Source: Hofstenia miamia
Lineage: Eukaryota; Xenacoelomorpha; Acoela
Length of the DNA stretch: 64,000 nucleotides
Assembly: GCA_004352715.1 (NCBI GenBank)
Contig: SCFE01000002.1
Location: 1,554,066 to 1,618,065, forward strand
Direction of reading: 5' to 3'
A model generated the notes under the pieces. That model searched no databases. It saw nothing but the letters and a program-made list of their open reading frames with translations, and had not been told where the DNA came from. The position numbers and the translations under genes are program-made. Shown piece after piece: positions 50,381 through 63,420 of this stretch (position 1 is the stretch's first letter; every line of letters begins with the position of its first letter).

Positions 50381-51074
50381 CTAAAATATGCTTATTCATG
50401 TTTGGGAAATCCTTCTAAATTAAGCAAAAAAATATTCGGATTATACGTGGTTTATGTAACATAGATAATTTATAAATCTGTTACTAAAGCAACAATCTAT
50501 GAACAAATGAACCTCAAATCTAAATATTTACTAAATACATGGCCATCTATGCTTTAAATAAATTAATTGCTTGGCTTTATACAAGATTTTAGTGTAGGGA
50601 AACAACTAAAATTTATGTTGACTGTGCGTGCAATCTTGATACAAAAAATATAAAAAACACAAACAATAATTAAGCATTAACATCATCATCAACGATTATG
50701 GATGTATAGAAAGCAGTCCAAATCCTGGATTAAATGAGAATCTGAAGTTGAATTTTTTTATGATGAGGCTTGTAAAATAAATAACTTAAAAAGAAATATT
50801 AAACAGTAATATAGTGATGAAAAATAAATTTGTATATATTCATTACTTTTCTTTTACATAATCCAACTTGCAACCATTAATTTTATGCTGGAAAATTATA
50901 AAGTAACACTTAGTGCAAAAAAATTGTGTTATCTCATCAGTGTGGTAGTCTTCAGGCGTGTTACGTGTGTTGATGATACCTCTAAATGCTAAGGTGAAAA
51001 AATTGAGTGCGGAAAATACAAAGCAGGAAAATTCAAGGAAGGAAAATTTTAGGTAAAAAAATTCAAGAAGTTAA

Positions 51075-51903
51075 ATTTCTTTATCATGGTTAGGGTAGGT
51101 TACAGTTGGTGTTAGAATTTTCCGCTAAGAATTGCTTAACTTTGAATTTTATTGTATTAAAATTTAACAGAATAGTGTTGATAAAGCTTAGATTTCTTAT
51201 TAGGCATACATTTGCTGCTTCATTAAGATTTATACAACTAATGTTGATGGGAGCAAGAAATTTTGGCGCTGCTGCGCGAGTTGTAATTAAATAAAACAAC
51301 ACATTTCTAGAGAGGTAATTTAGGAATACAGCCACATACATTTATCATTATANCAACAATGTGCTAAAAATATTGAAAATGCTGTTGTGAAGTTTACAAA
51401 AATATTTACCATAATATTTTTAAAATAAGCGCAAGCGAAGTACATATGAATTCCTAGTATAAAAGTAGCATATGGATTTCGAGAAATGTGCTCACAAAAT
51501 CACATATTTTAAATGATTATTGATTACTACCTGTTGCAAAAGATGGAAAATTTCAAATTTGATATAGGCAATTTTACATAACTTTTGCCCACAGCAACTA
51601 CAAATTGCAATTCATTCATCAAAANATTTCTTTATCATGGTTAGGGTAGGTTACAGTTGGTGTTAGAATTTTCCGCTAAGAATTGCTTAACTTTGAATTT
51701 TATTGTATTAAAATTTAACAGAATAGTGTTGATAAAGCTTAGATTTCTTATTAGGCATACATTTGCTGCTTCATTAAGATTTATACAACTAATGTTGATG
51801 GGAGCAAGAAATTTTGGCGCTGCTGCGCGAGTTGTAATTAAATAAAACAACACATTTCTAGAGAGGTAATTTAGGAATACAGCCACATACATTTATCATT
51901 ATA
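51075..51903. repeat. Assembly-duplicated blocks B, A', B'
   Basis: 51075-51352 and 51626-51903 look identical, including two overlapping 60-80-codon chance frames that appear in both. Single Ns at 51353 and 51625 mark the joints. Confidence 0.85.
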
Positions 51904-52828
51904 TGTTGAAATGACAGATGTTAAGATAATGAGACATTTTCACATCCACTTTGAAAATTACCATTTCGATTATAGCAGTTTGTGTTAATATTGTTTTAGC
52001 ACAAGCCATTCCAATGACTTGAGAATTGTCAATCTATGAAACTGATTAGTAATTTACGATATCATATTCTTGCCGCTATCCCACTGTATTTCCCAATTTT
52101 GATTTATAATATACTTTCTAAAAAAACAAAAATTATTCATAATACGTCTTCAGAACAAATATGTAATCATTCCTATTTGAAAGTTTATCTCTACACTCTT
52201 AATATTTATAGAATTAATTCTCTTCTGATGATAACTTAGATAGTTAAGTAAAAGATAAGCAATTCTATTAATAGAGGATTTGCGATTCCATCTCATTTTA
52301 CAGTATTTAATTAAAGCGTTTAGCACATGAATTACATCGATTTAGCTTTGCTAATGCTTTTATCTGTCACGCTACTAAGTTGCAAACTAACTGAACTAGG
52401 AGGACACCTATCAAACTATGTTAAAATTTACTACAATTTAGAAAAAATTCAATAATTGCATTACTTAACGAGTAAGAAATAAATGTGATCTTCGAAGAAT
52501 TTTTTTCAAATGAAGTCATTTACACAAATTTTTTCATTGATAAAACTTTTACACATTCATTCATTTTTTTGAGATATGTATGTGTATACAAAATATATAT
52601 TGAACGCAAAATATAGTTTTTCAATTATATGAAAAAAAATTCTTTTCCGAACTTAAAAATATGACTAACTGACTCAAAGGAACGCATTTAAAATTTACAG
52701 TTTGTTTCACACAAATATGTTTGAGCTGTTTTTGAATTGCCTGAGAAAAGCTCTTGGAGTAAAGAAATACGTGTACTATATTTGAATATAAATAAATAAT
52801 CAATGTGAATTTAAAAAAAGTGTAAAAC

Positions 52829-52837
52829 TATATATAT

Positions 52838-52870
<33 letters not shown>
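52829..52870. repeat. (TA)n microsatellite
   Basis: Two TA runs separated by AAATA. Confidence 0.9.
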
Positions 52871-53562
52871 ATCATTTGGAAACTACACATAAATGCTTGA
52901 AGCATTTCTTCAAATTTTTCATTTGTATGATTGCCAAGTTAAGTACAATATATTTCAGTGGCAACCTGATTATTAATAGAAATAATTGTTCCCGCATTAT
53001 TAAGAATATTTTTGGTTTCTTTTATAAAATCATATGCTTTACTTAGCAATGTCAGATAAACTTTTTAAGAGTTAAAAAATTTTGTCTTCGCTTAAAATTG
53101 GTGCGACATTTTTTGATAAAATGGAATATGTTCTAAGAAACTGCGGTTATTAATTAAAAATACGTTTTTTAAGTCATGCATTATATTTCCCTCAGAATGA
53201 CTTGTAGAGTTCTAAGCGGTTACTTATATACCAAGGTTTACCTTTAATATGTTGGCTCAAACAGCGCATAATATGTATGCCTAGTTCCGTAATCTATTGT
53301 CCCAGTCTCGAAAAAATGTTTTGAAAAATCGAAAAGAATATTGCTTAAAGTGAAAGTTTTTGTGAGCATTTTCCACAAGATTCCAACTGTCACAAAAGAA
53401 TACCCATTTCTTGAAGATGAATATATCCACTATCCGGATACCACCCATGTTCCCTAAGAAGTCTGGTACTATATTGCATATTGTTTGTAATTCATAATTT
53501 TATGATCCTTCAGTGGTTTGATTACATATTTAACAATTTTTTTTAAAAATGGATTGAGTCAA

Positions 53563-53566
<4 letters not shown>

Positions 53567-53634
<68 letters not shown>
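53567..53634. repeat. (TA)n microsatellite at the edge of the 2-kb duplication
   Basis: About 34 TA units directly before copy 2 of the duplication. Confidence 0.95.
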
Positions 53635-53635
<1 letters not shown>

Positions 53636-53637
<2 letters not shown>

Positions 53638-55649
53638 ATCAAGTTTACATAATGGCAGTATTGTAAATTAACAAACACTGCCAGAAATTTTAATGAATGA
53701 TTATTAAATTTTTCAGCAATTAACACACAATTCTATTTCAATAAAATCAATGATTGAGCACATAACAACTACAAATATATAACCGTTTCTAGAAAACAAA
53801 TTAACTCTTGTTTTTTTCGAAAACATGGTGAGTTAATTTTGTCTTATGGCCATAATTTCATTAATTAGCTCAAGATTTACACTAGAAAAGAAAAATAGAG
53901 GAATTTTTCAATATAAAAACAGATCTAATGTATATAGTCTTAGTTAATATTAAAATTTAACAGATCTTTAAAATGTAAATATCCATGTACATTATTACTT
54001 AACGGTATATGCATTAAGTTAATCTTCACAAAACAATTTGCTCTAAAAATACAATACATAATTAAATTTTGTGTATGCATGAAAATATTCATTAACGATA
54101 AAGTGGGATTATACGCTTGAGACACCAATGTTGGATACGTTGATAAGGAAATCGATTATTTAATTACGGAAAAATAAAAGCAACTGACATATAAGCAATG
54201 GAGAATAAAATGCTAATATTTTAAAACAAATAAGAATTATTTTGATATTGAATCAAAGGGACAAAGGATTTTAATTTTACACAACCGCCACATAGAGAGT
54301 ACCAATTTAAATCTATTTCTTTGATTGAGTTCACTTTGAAATCATTGGCAAGCACACATTTAGAATTAAGGGACAGTCAACACCCGACTTTGAAGAAAAT
54401 TCTGTATTTATAATGGCTATTTAACTAGGTAGCAGCAGAAACTTTAATTCCCAAATTAAAATGCGCCTTGTTACTTTAATATTGACGAATTCGTTGTTTT
54501 GACGGCAATAGAAGAATTAATTATTATCTACTCATTTGACACCCATTCCAAACAGGCTAGAGCTATTGCTGTTAAGAAATTTCATTATTGCTTGTATACA
54601 AGCAGACCTGAGCAATCAAATTCCAAATTTCCAGTGTTAAAATTCTTATGAATTTTAAAATCTTATACAGGGACAACTAATTATTTTTGTCATCGTCCAA
54701 TAGAGTAAAGACATATACCCGATTCTTACATAACATAATCTGCGTATACTACCGTTTTTAAGAACTCGATCCAGATTTAAGCAATCAGCAGGTCGCCTAA
54801 AACATCGGTTCAGTCCTTAAAATGTAAAAAAAAATACTAGTGTTACTAAATCCCAATTTTATAATACATTATATATTGAGAAATTCAGATATTATGAAAA
54901 TACCTGTCGTTGGGCATAAGACAATGTGAGGAAATAGCTTTGTTGCATTTTTAGGCTAACTTAACTGGCAATTAACAATCTCCTTTATGTTGGAAGCAAG
55001 AGGATTATAAAACCATTTTATCGATTTCCTGTGTTGTTTTTTATTGATTATTGCTTCAGGATGAGCGCAATAAAAATTAGATAGCAGTGCAAATTAATTA
55101 CCTGTCAACAAGGAACTCTTCATTCGACAAAAGTTCAATAAAATTTTACAATTGATTGAATTCTTCTCTTTATAAATGATTTGTTGTTAGCCTTAACAGT
55201 GCTAACTTTGTAAGAATTGCATATATTTTGTAGTCCAATAATTTTGCAAACGAAAATAAGAAGTAAAAAATTAATTAGCGTTATATCCTATACAGATGGA
55301 TAAACCAGTATAAAATAGTGTTTGTGAGATATTTTAATAATAAAAGGCATATTTTGCGATTGATTGTCTAGATTTTGAGACAATGCGGAGTGCTTCCCAA
55401 TAGCAATAACTACCAATAATATATTTTCCACCAAAATCACTGTTCAATTTTGAAGAAGTATTTGCTTAGTCTTAAATATGAATTCGCTAAATAACCGCAT
55501 TAATCTTAAATATTGTTATTTTTATTTGACGTGGAAGATATAATTTCCAAACCAAAAAATGCCTGCAATTTGTACTCCTTCCAAATTCCATGTTTGCATC
55601 CTTCTAGCAATAAAAAATGTATATCGACGTACACCTCCCATAATAAAAG
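53636..55649. repeat. 2,014-bp near-identical duplication, copy 2
   Basis: Partner of 45414-47427. It continues on the right into unique sequence without an N, so it is the better-anchored copy. Confidence 0.9.
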
Positions 55650-55765
55650 CTTTGATGCATGTATTTGTTTGTTACTTTTTAGAGAGTCTTAATGTTAATA
55701 AAACATCATTATTATACCTAAAATTTATTATTTAGCAAAGAAATGTTTTAACATCTTAACAATTT

Positions 55766-55863
55766 ACAAAATTTTCCTATTCGTTTGCTCAAAATGAAGT
55801 AAAATAATCCCTGTACAAAATTTTCCTATTCGTTTGCTCAAAATGAAGTAAAATAATCCCTGT
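55766..55863. repeat. Tandem duplication, two 49-bp units
   Basis: The unit from ACAAAATTTTCC to ATCCCTGT occurs twice in a row (55766-55814 and 55815-55863) without any change. There is no N between them, so this may be a real recent tandem duplication. Confidence 0.9.
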
Positions 55864-56938
55864 GTTTTTATATCCTTGCTGTAACTGGTTTATACCCTTT
55901 GAGGGGTCACTTAAACCGAAAATTTTTAAAAAATCCTAACACTTTTTTTGCGGATATGCACACTTGCCCATAGTATATACCGTCGATATATATATATATA
56001 TATTGCTATAAATCCAGTTGTAATTTTACTCAAAATATATCATTTAGAAAACATTTTGGATCATTATACAAATTATAAAACAGAAGGATACATCCCTAAG
56101 AATTGAATAGCTGTTTTGGAATTTATTTAGTTTATTAAATGGTTGCCTAAAATGCACAATTACTGTTTGCCAAATAGTAACTAATGTAAAGTTAGTGGAT
56201 GTAAGCATATTTTGTAAATTCTGTGAACCATTTACAAATAAATACAAATTATTGGTTTAAGTTTATTTTATTTCAGATAAGTCTTCTGTCTCAAACCATT
56301 GAGTTTGAAATTTTATAATGAATTTTTCAATGAATCAAGAAGAAAAAATCCATTTTTTATGTTCATACACATTTGACTAATTAATTATGTACAAGAAATA
56401 TTCATGAAGCATTTTTCAAAATTGGAATATCCTTAGCAAAAGATCGCACATTTCTGACAAGTATTTAAGTAGTAGCAACATATTGACGAAATTTGGATTT
56501 GATAATGACAGGTTTGAAGCCCACGAAATCCAAAACATAGACAAAAGTATATCACACTTAAAAGATTTAATATTTTAATTAGCAAGAGATCAAGGATAAA
56601 GGTCAAATGTCAGTGACTTTTCAATCACAACTTGCTTGGAAATATAATAAAAATCAAATAAATTTAATTGATAAAGATAAAAAAATTTAAAATTGACAGG
56701 CTGAATCATTCGTAGTTATAAAACAATCACAAAAAGTGTTCAACAATGAAGATAAGATTTTAAGTATACAAAAACAAAGCTTTACAATTAGTAGAGATTG
56801 ATATTAAGGAAAAATTATCGTAAAGGTGATTTTTTCTTAGTCTGTTAATAATTTTTTATACCAGTAATATTAACTACAGTGTCACGATTTCTAAGGCTGT
56901 TGGAAGAACATGTATTTTAATAGCAATTAGTAACATAC

Positions 56939-57073
56939 CTTGCACCAAGCAACTATGGTCACATTGCTGTAAATCAAGCATGTGAGAATCATACACTTCC
57001 AATGAACATAGAACGAAATGTTCTTGATCATTCGATTCAATGCTTTCCATTTGACCGACGAAATGCTCAACAT
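56939..57073 (-). CDS. TMEM151: TMEM151-like protein, exon 1 (N-terminus)
   Basis: A 45-codon exon from ATG at 57073-57071 to the consensus donor AAG|GTATGT. It encodes SFYVHWKCMILTCLIYSN followed by VTIVAWCK. The HWKC, a hydrophobic helix (residues about 26-42) and the closing AWC match the vertebrate TMEM151 N-terminus (SHWKCLLLSLL...TWC). It is in a frame different from the longer minus-strand frame over the same bases (56874-57089), which is a shadow. This ATG is the first in frame after an upstream TAA and gives a 24-residue cytoplasmic lead before HWKC. Vertebrate leads are longer, so a further 5' exon cannot be excluded. Confidence 0.82.
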
Positions 57074-58220
57074 GATGGCAAGGGCACAAAAATATAAAGG
57101 AATACTATCTTTCCAAATCCATTAGTACTTGCTGTGAAGAAAGATAAGGAAATAAGGGAAAAGCCCAGTGAATAATATCTAGAAGTAGTGAAGGTGGCAA
57201 ATACCCAAGAGACAATGAAATAGTTGAGTTATATCCCTATTTGATCGTAACACTCATTACCAGCTCCATGCATTTAGCAATCAATTTTTGATTGGGTGTG
57301 AGGACATCAAGCGACTGGAAGAGAATAAAATTTATGCCACTTAATTAACAAGGTATTTAGTCGAGAATTGATTGCCTTTTGTCCTGGTGAAAATTGATGC
57401 CCTTGGTAAATGTCTTGAGATTGCTAACTGCAGTTTTATTGAATTACCTATTTAGAACATTCCAATTGGACAAACAAAAGAGGCAATCAAATCTATATAC
57501 ATGTTAATGGTACAAAGATGAACGCACAGCATGCTTCCAGCTACACTCAAAGCAAAAATGCGTGTAGTGAGCAAAGTTAATCAATTTAACAATACTCGAA
57601 CGGTATATTTAAATTTGTTTGCACAAGTTTTGTACATTGACTTGGGTAGAAGATCTTTCAAATTGGAATGATATTTGAAACTAAAATATGTTGCTAATTC
57701 ACATTTTTACAATATTTTTAATTTAACCACATTTACACTGAAAACAGGAATCTTTCTTGCATTGGTATATTTTAATTCAATATAGGGGTTCATTAATATG
57801 GTTATTCATCAAAACTTTTCAAGTAACAATATATTATAAACTAACCAAATAGTACTACAATGTAAAGAATGCGAATCCTTACAAACAAAGCAATTTTGCG
57901 GCATTGTCATAGGAAATGAAACACTTTCATAACACTAACCTGGCAATTGTGAACGTTTTTAAGGAAGCTGCAAGTGTTTTTATGAATAATAAAATATTTT
58001 CGAAGATAAGTTATGAAATGATTAGCAGTTAATGTTGAATTGCTTTATATTTAACACCTTTTTATATCTTCTTCGACTTTCATTCTTACGTTGATTATTA
58101 AGCCCATTCCTATTTTCAAAGCCCATTTTGACAGCTTCTATTCAAAACAACTTTTGGATCTTAAGAAAACATAATTTTGCCATATTTAAATAGCGGTCGA
58201 TATCAAATGAATATGAGAAA
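57074..58220. other. 5' flank of the TMEM151-like gene
   Basis: Would contain the promoter and 5' UTR. I see no G+C-rich island, and TATA-like strings are uninformative in sequence this AT-rich. No other gene is supported. Confidence 0.4.
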
Positions 58221-58575
58221 TGTTGGAACCGTGTCGTGCTTTATATCGTGCCGTGCCATGCTCGTGCCCATTTTTACAGAAAATTTCGCGCCCGTGCCGT
58301 GCTCTTGCCTACACTAAAATACGTATCAAATATATTTGTTAATTTGATTTTCTAAATATATTAATTTGCATATTAAAATCATCGAAAGTTTTGTTTCTTG
58401 AACAATTTGTCAGACTGTTGAAAATAATTTCTGCCAAAAGTATTTCATTCATACGATTTAATCTAAGATGCCTCTTACATTTACGAAAAATTTATGGATT
58501 TTTTTGCCGTGCTAGTGCTCCACTGCGTTCTTTCGTGCCGTGCTAGTGCCGAAAAATCAACGCATGGTTTCAACA
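58221..58575. mobile_element. MITE-like element with GTGCCGTGC repeats
   Basis: The left end TGTTGGAACCGTG and the right end on the opposite strand TGTTGAAACCATG form a 13-bp inverted repeat with two mismatches; the right side extends to CAGTGTTG, a common hAT-type terminus. Inside both ends are repeated GTGCCGTGC, GCTCGTGCC and GTGCTAGTGCC motifs, G+C-rich in an AT-rich setting, like the GAGCCGAGC repeats of the element at 41127. I could not find matching 8-bp flanks, so the insertion is old or the borders are slightly off. Confidence 0.55.
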
Positions 58576-58933
58576 CTGAAAATTGCACTTTCTACAGAAG
58601 AATACATGAAGTAATTTCCAATGATGTTTAAAAAACTTCTAAAAAAGGCTAAAGAATTCTAAAGAAAAATTTTTTTTATTTTCTATGAAATTGTGTTTAT
58701 TGAAGTCCAATTTTAAAATGCTGTTCAAAAACTTGAGTACCGCATTCCAAAGTCTAACTTGAAAATATATATCTACTATAGATCGAAATATGTGTCCCAT
58801 TGTTGGTGTTTGCACTTAAATTGTTCGCTTTTTGAAAAGTAATTATCAAAAATGCCTTCACCAAATTAATCAAAAATACGAAATTGTTTCAAAAACTGTA
58901 CATTAACCACGCAAAATCCTTCCTGAGAATATA

Positions 58934-58936
<3 letters not shown>

Positions 58937-58980
<44 letters not shown>
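58937..58980. repeat. (TA)n microsatellite
   Basis: About 22 TA units. Confidence 0.95.
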
Positions 58981-58983
<3 letters not shown>

Positions 58984-59204
58984 CTTTCCTTGCTAAATTC
59001 ATAAAATATATTACATTATATAGTGCTATCAGTTAATCTATTGCATCAATGCATTACAATAATGGAGGTTAATTACATATAATTTAATGAAAATATGAGA
59101 TCGCTTACTTTGTTATATTATCAACTGTTTTTGCAGCATTTCATCATCTACGCGTTTTCTGGTGTATTCGCTAATTGTTTCTCTGAAGCGAGTAGATTTT
59201 TTCC

Positions 59205-59260
59205 TCAATCTTAAGCAGCCTGGCGTCGGTTTTAAAGGACTTAGCAAATTTGGAAATCAA
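59205..59260 (+). mobile_element. Fragment of the TTAA-MITE family
   Basis: CTTAAGCAGCCTGGCGTCGG followed by TTTTAAAGGAC matches the right terminus of the element at 729-1191 in opposite orientation. The remainder is not recognisable. Confidence 0.45.
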
Positions 59261-59792
59261 AAAAATACGTTTCCTTATTGAGCAAATGCGATAGAAATTT
59301 CTTAGCATGTTATACATCAACTATAATATGATATTTCAATGAGAATTAATTGATCTTATCCTAATTAGCTTAGTTCATTCTCCAAGTTTTTGATTCCTGT
59401 TCAAAACGTTTCCAATATTTACTCCATTGTTCTAATAGTGTATGCTTGTGAAATCTCAAACAAATATCAAATGTTTATTTATAAATTTATAAAATTTGAT
59501 ATCCAAAATTTTTTATAGAAACTAATAGAATTTAAAATCTTAGTGAGGACTTAGCGTAGGAGGCACTTAATGCCACCCTAATGCATTTCCTTTGATGCAC
59601 ATTTCCAGATCTGAATCATTTAGATTTTCCTTTATATCCTTAATATTGGAGCTCAGATCTCCACTCTTGTTAAGCGAATATTCACTACTGATATTTAACG
59701 CAATCAGACTAAAATGTGAGGAAAAGCGTTGACACGGGGTTATTCAAAAGAGTGCGATGACAACTGTAATCAATTTCATTAGTTCATATATA

Positions 59793-59828
<36 letters not shown>

Positions 59829-61199
59829 NNNNNNNNNNNNNNNNNNNNNNNNNNNNNNNNNNNNNNNNNNNNNNNNNNNNNNNNNNNNNNNNNNNNNNNN
59901 NNNNNNNNNNNNNNNNNNNNNNNNTATATATATATAGATAGATAGATATGCGGCAGGTGCGAAAGACTGGCTACCCGCGAGTATTGTCGTACCTGCACAC
60001 CACTACTTTCTACAACACGTGGGACTTTCATATATTACACATTTTTATTAGTTTTGAGTTATAGTAGAGCGAGCAAAAGTCAATATAGTCAAAATGTTTT
60101 CTCGCTAAAGAGATATTGCAAAATTTGTTTAGGCATGAAAGAATCGAATTTTGCAAATACTTGGTATGACTGGAAGGTCAAAAAGGACTAAAACATTTTG
60201 TTTGGCAAAAATGAGGTTAAAATCTACTACTTACATAGTAAATTTCTATATATTTCTTTAAAATATGTATCAAAATTTGATTTGAAATCAAAATAAATTT
60301 TGAATGGTATGAACAATATTTTTGCAGCTCCGAAAATGTTTAACTAAGTGATTATAATTTTTTGCTGAAATCTTAAGCATTATATTATATATCATATATA
60401 TATAAAATAAAGAAAATTTAAAAGTTTTCCTTGCTCAAATTATGATATAATCTTTATAAAAAAGAAGCAATAATTCGTTTGTTATGGAAATTTAGCATAA
60501 ATAATCATCATATTTTTTATGTTCAAAGTAACTCCACTCTACATTACTATAAATTAATTGAACAATTCATTTATTAGCTTGTATAGTAGATAAAAATCTT
60601 TTTCAACAAGAGGATATGTTATTCTAGTTCAATTAATCAAAATGTGTCATACTTTTATTCAATGACATACTAGGCTTCTTTCAAAGTCCGCTTACTCATG
60701 CACCGTGTTTGACATGTACTGAATATTTTGAGTCCAGTCTGTCTTGTTAAATAATATTCCAGATTCGTGATGGCATTTTGCGACCATGACATTTACTGAT
60801 GAACCATTGCAAACACAAAAATTTTATTGCTGACTCTAAGTTTACAGGCATTTTGTAGTGCAATAAAATCAAATGAAAAAATTAGAACTTTATTAGTTTC
60901 ACTTGTTATGATCAGATACCGGATAATAGTTGTTAAAAAAGCATCAAAACTGTTGCTTAAAAGTTGTTATGAATTAGCCAATATAGTTGGCTAATGGTTG
61001 CTAAGAACTTCAGATGCATTCCAAATTCTCCGACACACGTGATGCCAAATATTTAAAAATAGCTTACTTTACAGAAAAGGAGCTGGTTTAAGAATGCTTC
61101 ATAAATATATTATTTCAAATTATTGATATTTAAAACACTTTAGAAAATGCTACAATACCAAATGGATATAACTAGACCCTATTTTGGAACAGAACTTTA
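59261..61199. other. Intergenic, microsatellite and N gap only
   Basis: TA runs flank an N gap at 59829-59924, followed by GATAGATAGATA. Otherwise there is AT-rich sequence with no supported feature. Confidence 0.5.
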
Positions 61200-62225
61200 G
61201 TAATTCTTCGACGAAAGCCAATCATGATCATTATAAAACATCAAGAAATAAAGCCTCAACAAAATGCAATTTTGATCTACAAGCATTTTTACGAAAATCT
61301 GTTAAACAAAAGTGTCATATATTTCGAATTTTTTAAACTTTAAAGAAGAAAATGAAATTCCTTATATAGTAAATGATAATAGTGAATGTATTACAAATGA
61401 CAAAGAAATCAGTAATATTTTAAATAAATGATTTGTGAAACTAGGAATGAATGACAACCTAAATACAAAGTTTAAACATTTCTATCATAAGCATCGCAAT
61501 ATTAGAAAAAAATGATGATCCCTATTAACCAAGAAACAAAGAAAATTATTTGGAACAAAGCGAGAGGTCATTGTGAATTTCTTCCCTGGTTGTTGAAAGG
61601 TGCCATAGGTATTTTACTAAGACCTCGGTGTGGCTTATTTAATCAATGTTTGGCAAAATCAACTGGTCTGATTACTTAAAAATTAAGTTACATCAATATA
61701 TAAGAAAGGAAAAAAGGGATTTTGCAGAAAATTAATACTCTTTCGATCACTTGTTTTATCCCACTTCTTGTACTCATCGTGTTTATTAACGAACTTAAAT
61801 AAAAAGGCAAAATCGAAATTAAAGAAAGTATTTAATTGGGGAATAAACATAATTAGCAACAAAAACAAAAAAGAAATAATGTGTAAATATCATCTAAGAT
61901 CATTAGAAGCTCTTCAAGATATTAGATGTTTATCGATATTTTGGAAAGGAAATCGAACATTTCTAATCATTTAAATCAAAGAACAATTACATTTGGTAAA
62001 ATTAAGTATAATAGAAAAGTAATGAAGAACGGATTCCTAAATTCTTCGATATCGCTATGGAACAAACTGGATTGCAGCACAAGAAGTGTAAAAAATTATA
62101 CACTATTTAAGGAGATCAGCATTCTGCGGGCCAGGGATCGCCAGAGGACTCTAAGATCAAACCAGAGAGGCACACTTCTAGGGGTAAGGTCCGGACCCAG
62201 ATCTTTGGTTCACCTACTGAGTTAG
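61200..62225 (+). pseudogene. LINE ORF2 remnant with internal deletion
   Basis: In order on the plus strand: about 61350-61440 gives NEIPYIVNDNSECITNDKEI and ILNKxFV, the linker before the reverse transcriptase domain of non-LTR elements. About 61555-61655 gives KARGHCEFLPWLL then LFNQCLA, matching the finger motif around GPD...LLK...LFN. About 61815-61955 gives VFNWGINII and LRSLEALQDIRCLSIF. About 61975-62105 gives QRTITFGKIKYNRKVMKNGF and SISLWNKLD, matching the C-terminal block R-T-x-x-F-G...SxxLWNxLP. The catalytic YADD region is missing between the second and third blocks, and there are stops and frame changes. Clade not decided; it may or may not be the family of the minus-strand fragment near 9 kb. 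Confidence 0.65.
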
Positions 62226-63180
62226 TCTGTTGACTTCTTCAGTAGCCCCACCACAATATTTAAGAATTTGAAAAACATTATTGTAAGAAAAAATATCAAT
62301 TATTTGACTAATTATTGAATAAGATGTAAAACTCAGAACAATAAGTAAAAATATTTATGAATTTATATGTAATTTAAAAATGTAACTAAGAAACAAAGAT
62401 TTACAGTGATAACTAAGCTCATATAAAGAAAGTTGCATTATTTATGTTCTTAATAATTTGTAAGCTTAATACATGTATATGTACATGAGAATTTAAATAT
62501 ATGTTGTTGTTGTTAAACGTATAACTCATTTTCTACAATTTTTAGAAAGTATTTGTTATTATTTTGCAAAGCGCAAATCCTTAGAAATTGTGATTTTAAA
62601 AATATCACAAAGGGTCTTAAAAAGTTTAATGTTTGAAAAATATGTGCACTAAAATAACTACAATATAGGTGTTTTCGAAAGCCGAATTTTTTCAAACTAT
62701 GAAACAAACGAATTCATTATATTTATCACATAATTCATTACTATGTTTAAAATTGTTGCAAAATTAATGTCCATATTTTAGTAGAAACGTAGCAGTTTTT
62801 GTTTAATCCATGATATCTTTTCCTTACATATTTCTTATATACCGAGAAATTAATTTTTACATATCAAAAGATAGTCTTCTCACATGCCTGCCAAATTAAT
62901 CCACTATCCCGATTTTCTAAAGTTTTCAATTTCTTTGCAAATGACTTGGTATGACATGCTTTTTCATTTGACTTTACACTCGAAACTTGTGTCACAATAT
63001 GCACACAAGTAAAGTAATGCACTTTCCAATATAATGTTGCCTACTTTGTGATAGTCGCTAAATCATAACAAATCAGTTTGCTAGATAAATGAAGTGTCAA
63101 AGGGTGCTGATTCGGCGTCAAAATCGTGGATAAAAAACTGAAAATGCTCAAAATAATTACATTCATCAAAAAATTCCAAA
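62226..63180. other. Intergenic, nothing recognised
   Basis: AT-rich sequence with no supported feature. Confidence 0.5.
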
Positions 63181-63420
63181 ATAGTTTAAAATAGTGGGTT
63201 ATGGTTGCTAAAAATATTATTAGGCCGGAAATTTTTTTGATACTCGGTTCGACCCATCGTGACTCGCAGACTAGTCCGGCCTATGTCAATCTCTGCTCTC
63301 ACATCACCACTATGTCAACGACTGACATCGACTACGTCCAAGTATGTAGCACTTATCCAAAACAGTTCCCGAATTTCATTCATCCTACCGCCGAATAGCA
63401 GAGATTAGAAACTCCACTTA
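63181..63420. other. Locally G+C-richer segment of unknown origin
   Basis: About 63220-63400 is clearly richer in G+C than its surroundings. It contains GGTTCGACCC, close to a polymerase III B-box, but no A-box at the right distance upstream. A 65-codon plus-strand frame shows no family. It could be a transposon or SINE fragment. Confidence 0.25.

Larger units (their letters stand above)
50381..56938 (-). other. TMEM151 intron 1 (6.6 kb)
   Basis: Contains duplicated assembly blocks at 51075-51903, TA runs at 52829-52870 and 53567-53634, copy 2 of the 2-kb duplication and a 49-bp tandem duplication. No further exon is needed: AWCK joins LTPDRTELTKL with close to the family spacing. Nothing else is supported at 51910-52820, 52880-53560 or 55870-56930. 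Confidence 0.75.

Noticed and set aside
51090-51892. A pair of identical 83-codon minus-strand frames suggesting a duplicated gene
   Set aside because: The whole segment is duplicated by the assembly (single N at 51353 and 51625); the frame has no family resemblance.
45718-54128. Identical 62-codon frames at 45718-45906 and 53940-54128
   Set aside because: They are part of the 2,014-bp duplicated block and look like chance frames.
56874-57089. 71-codon minus-strand frame taken as a gene
   Set aside because: The true coding frame here is shifted and belongs to TMEM151 exon 1, ending at the GTATGT donor.
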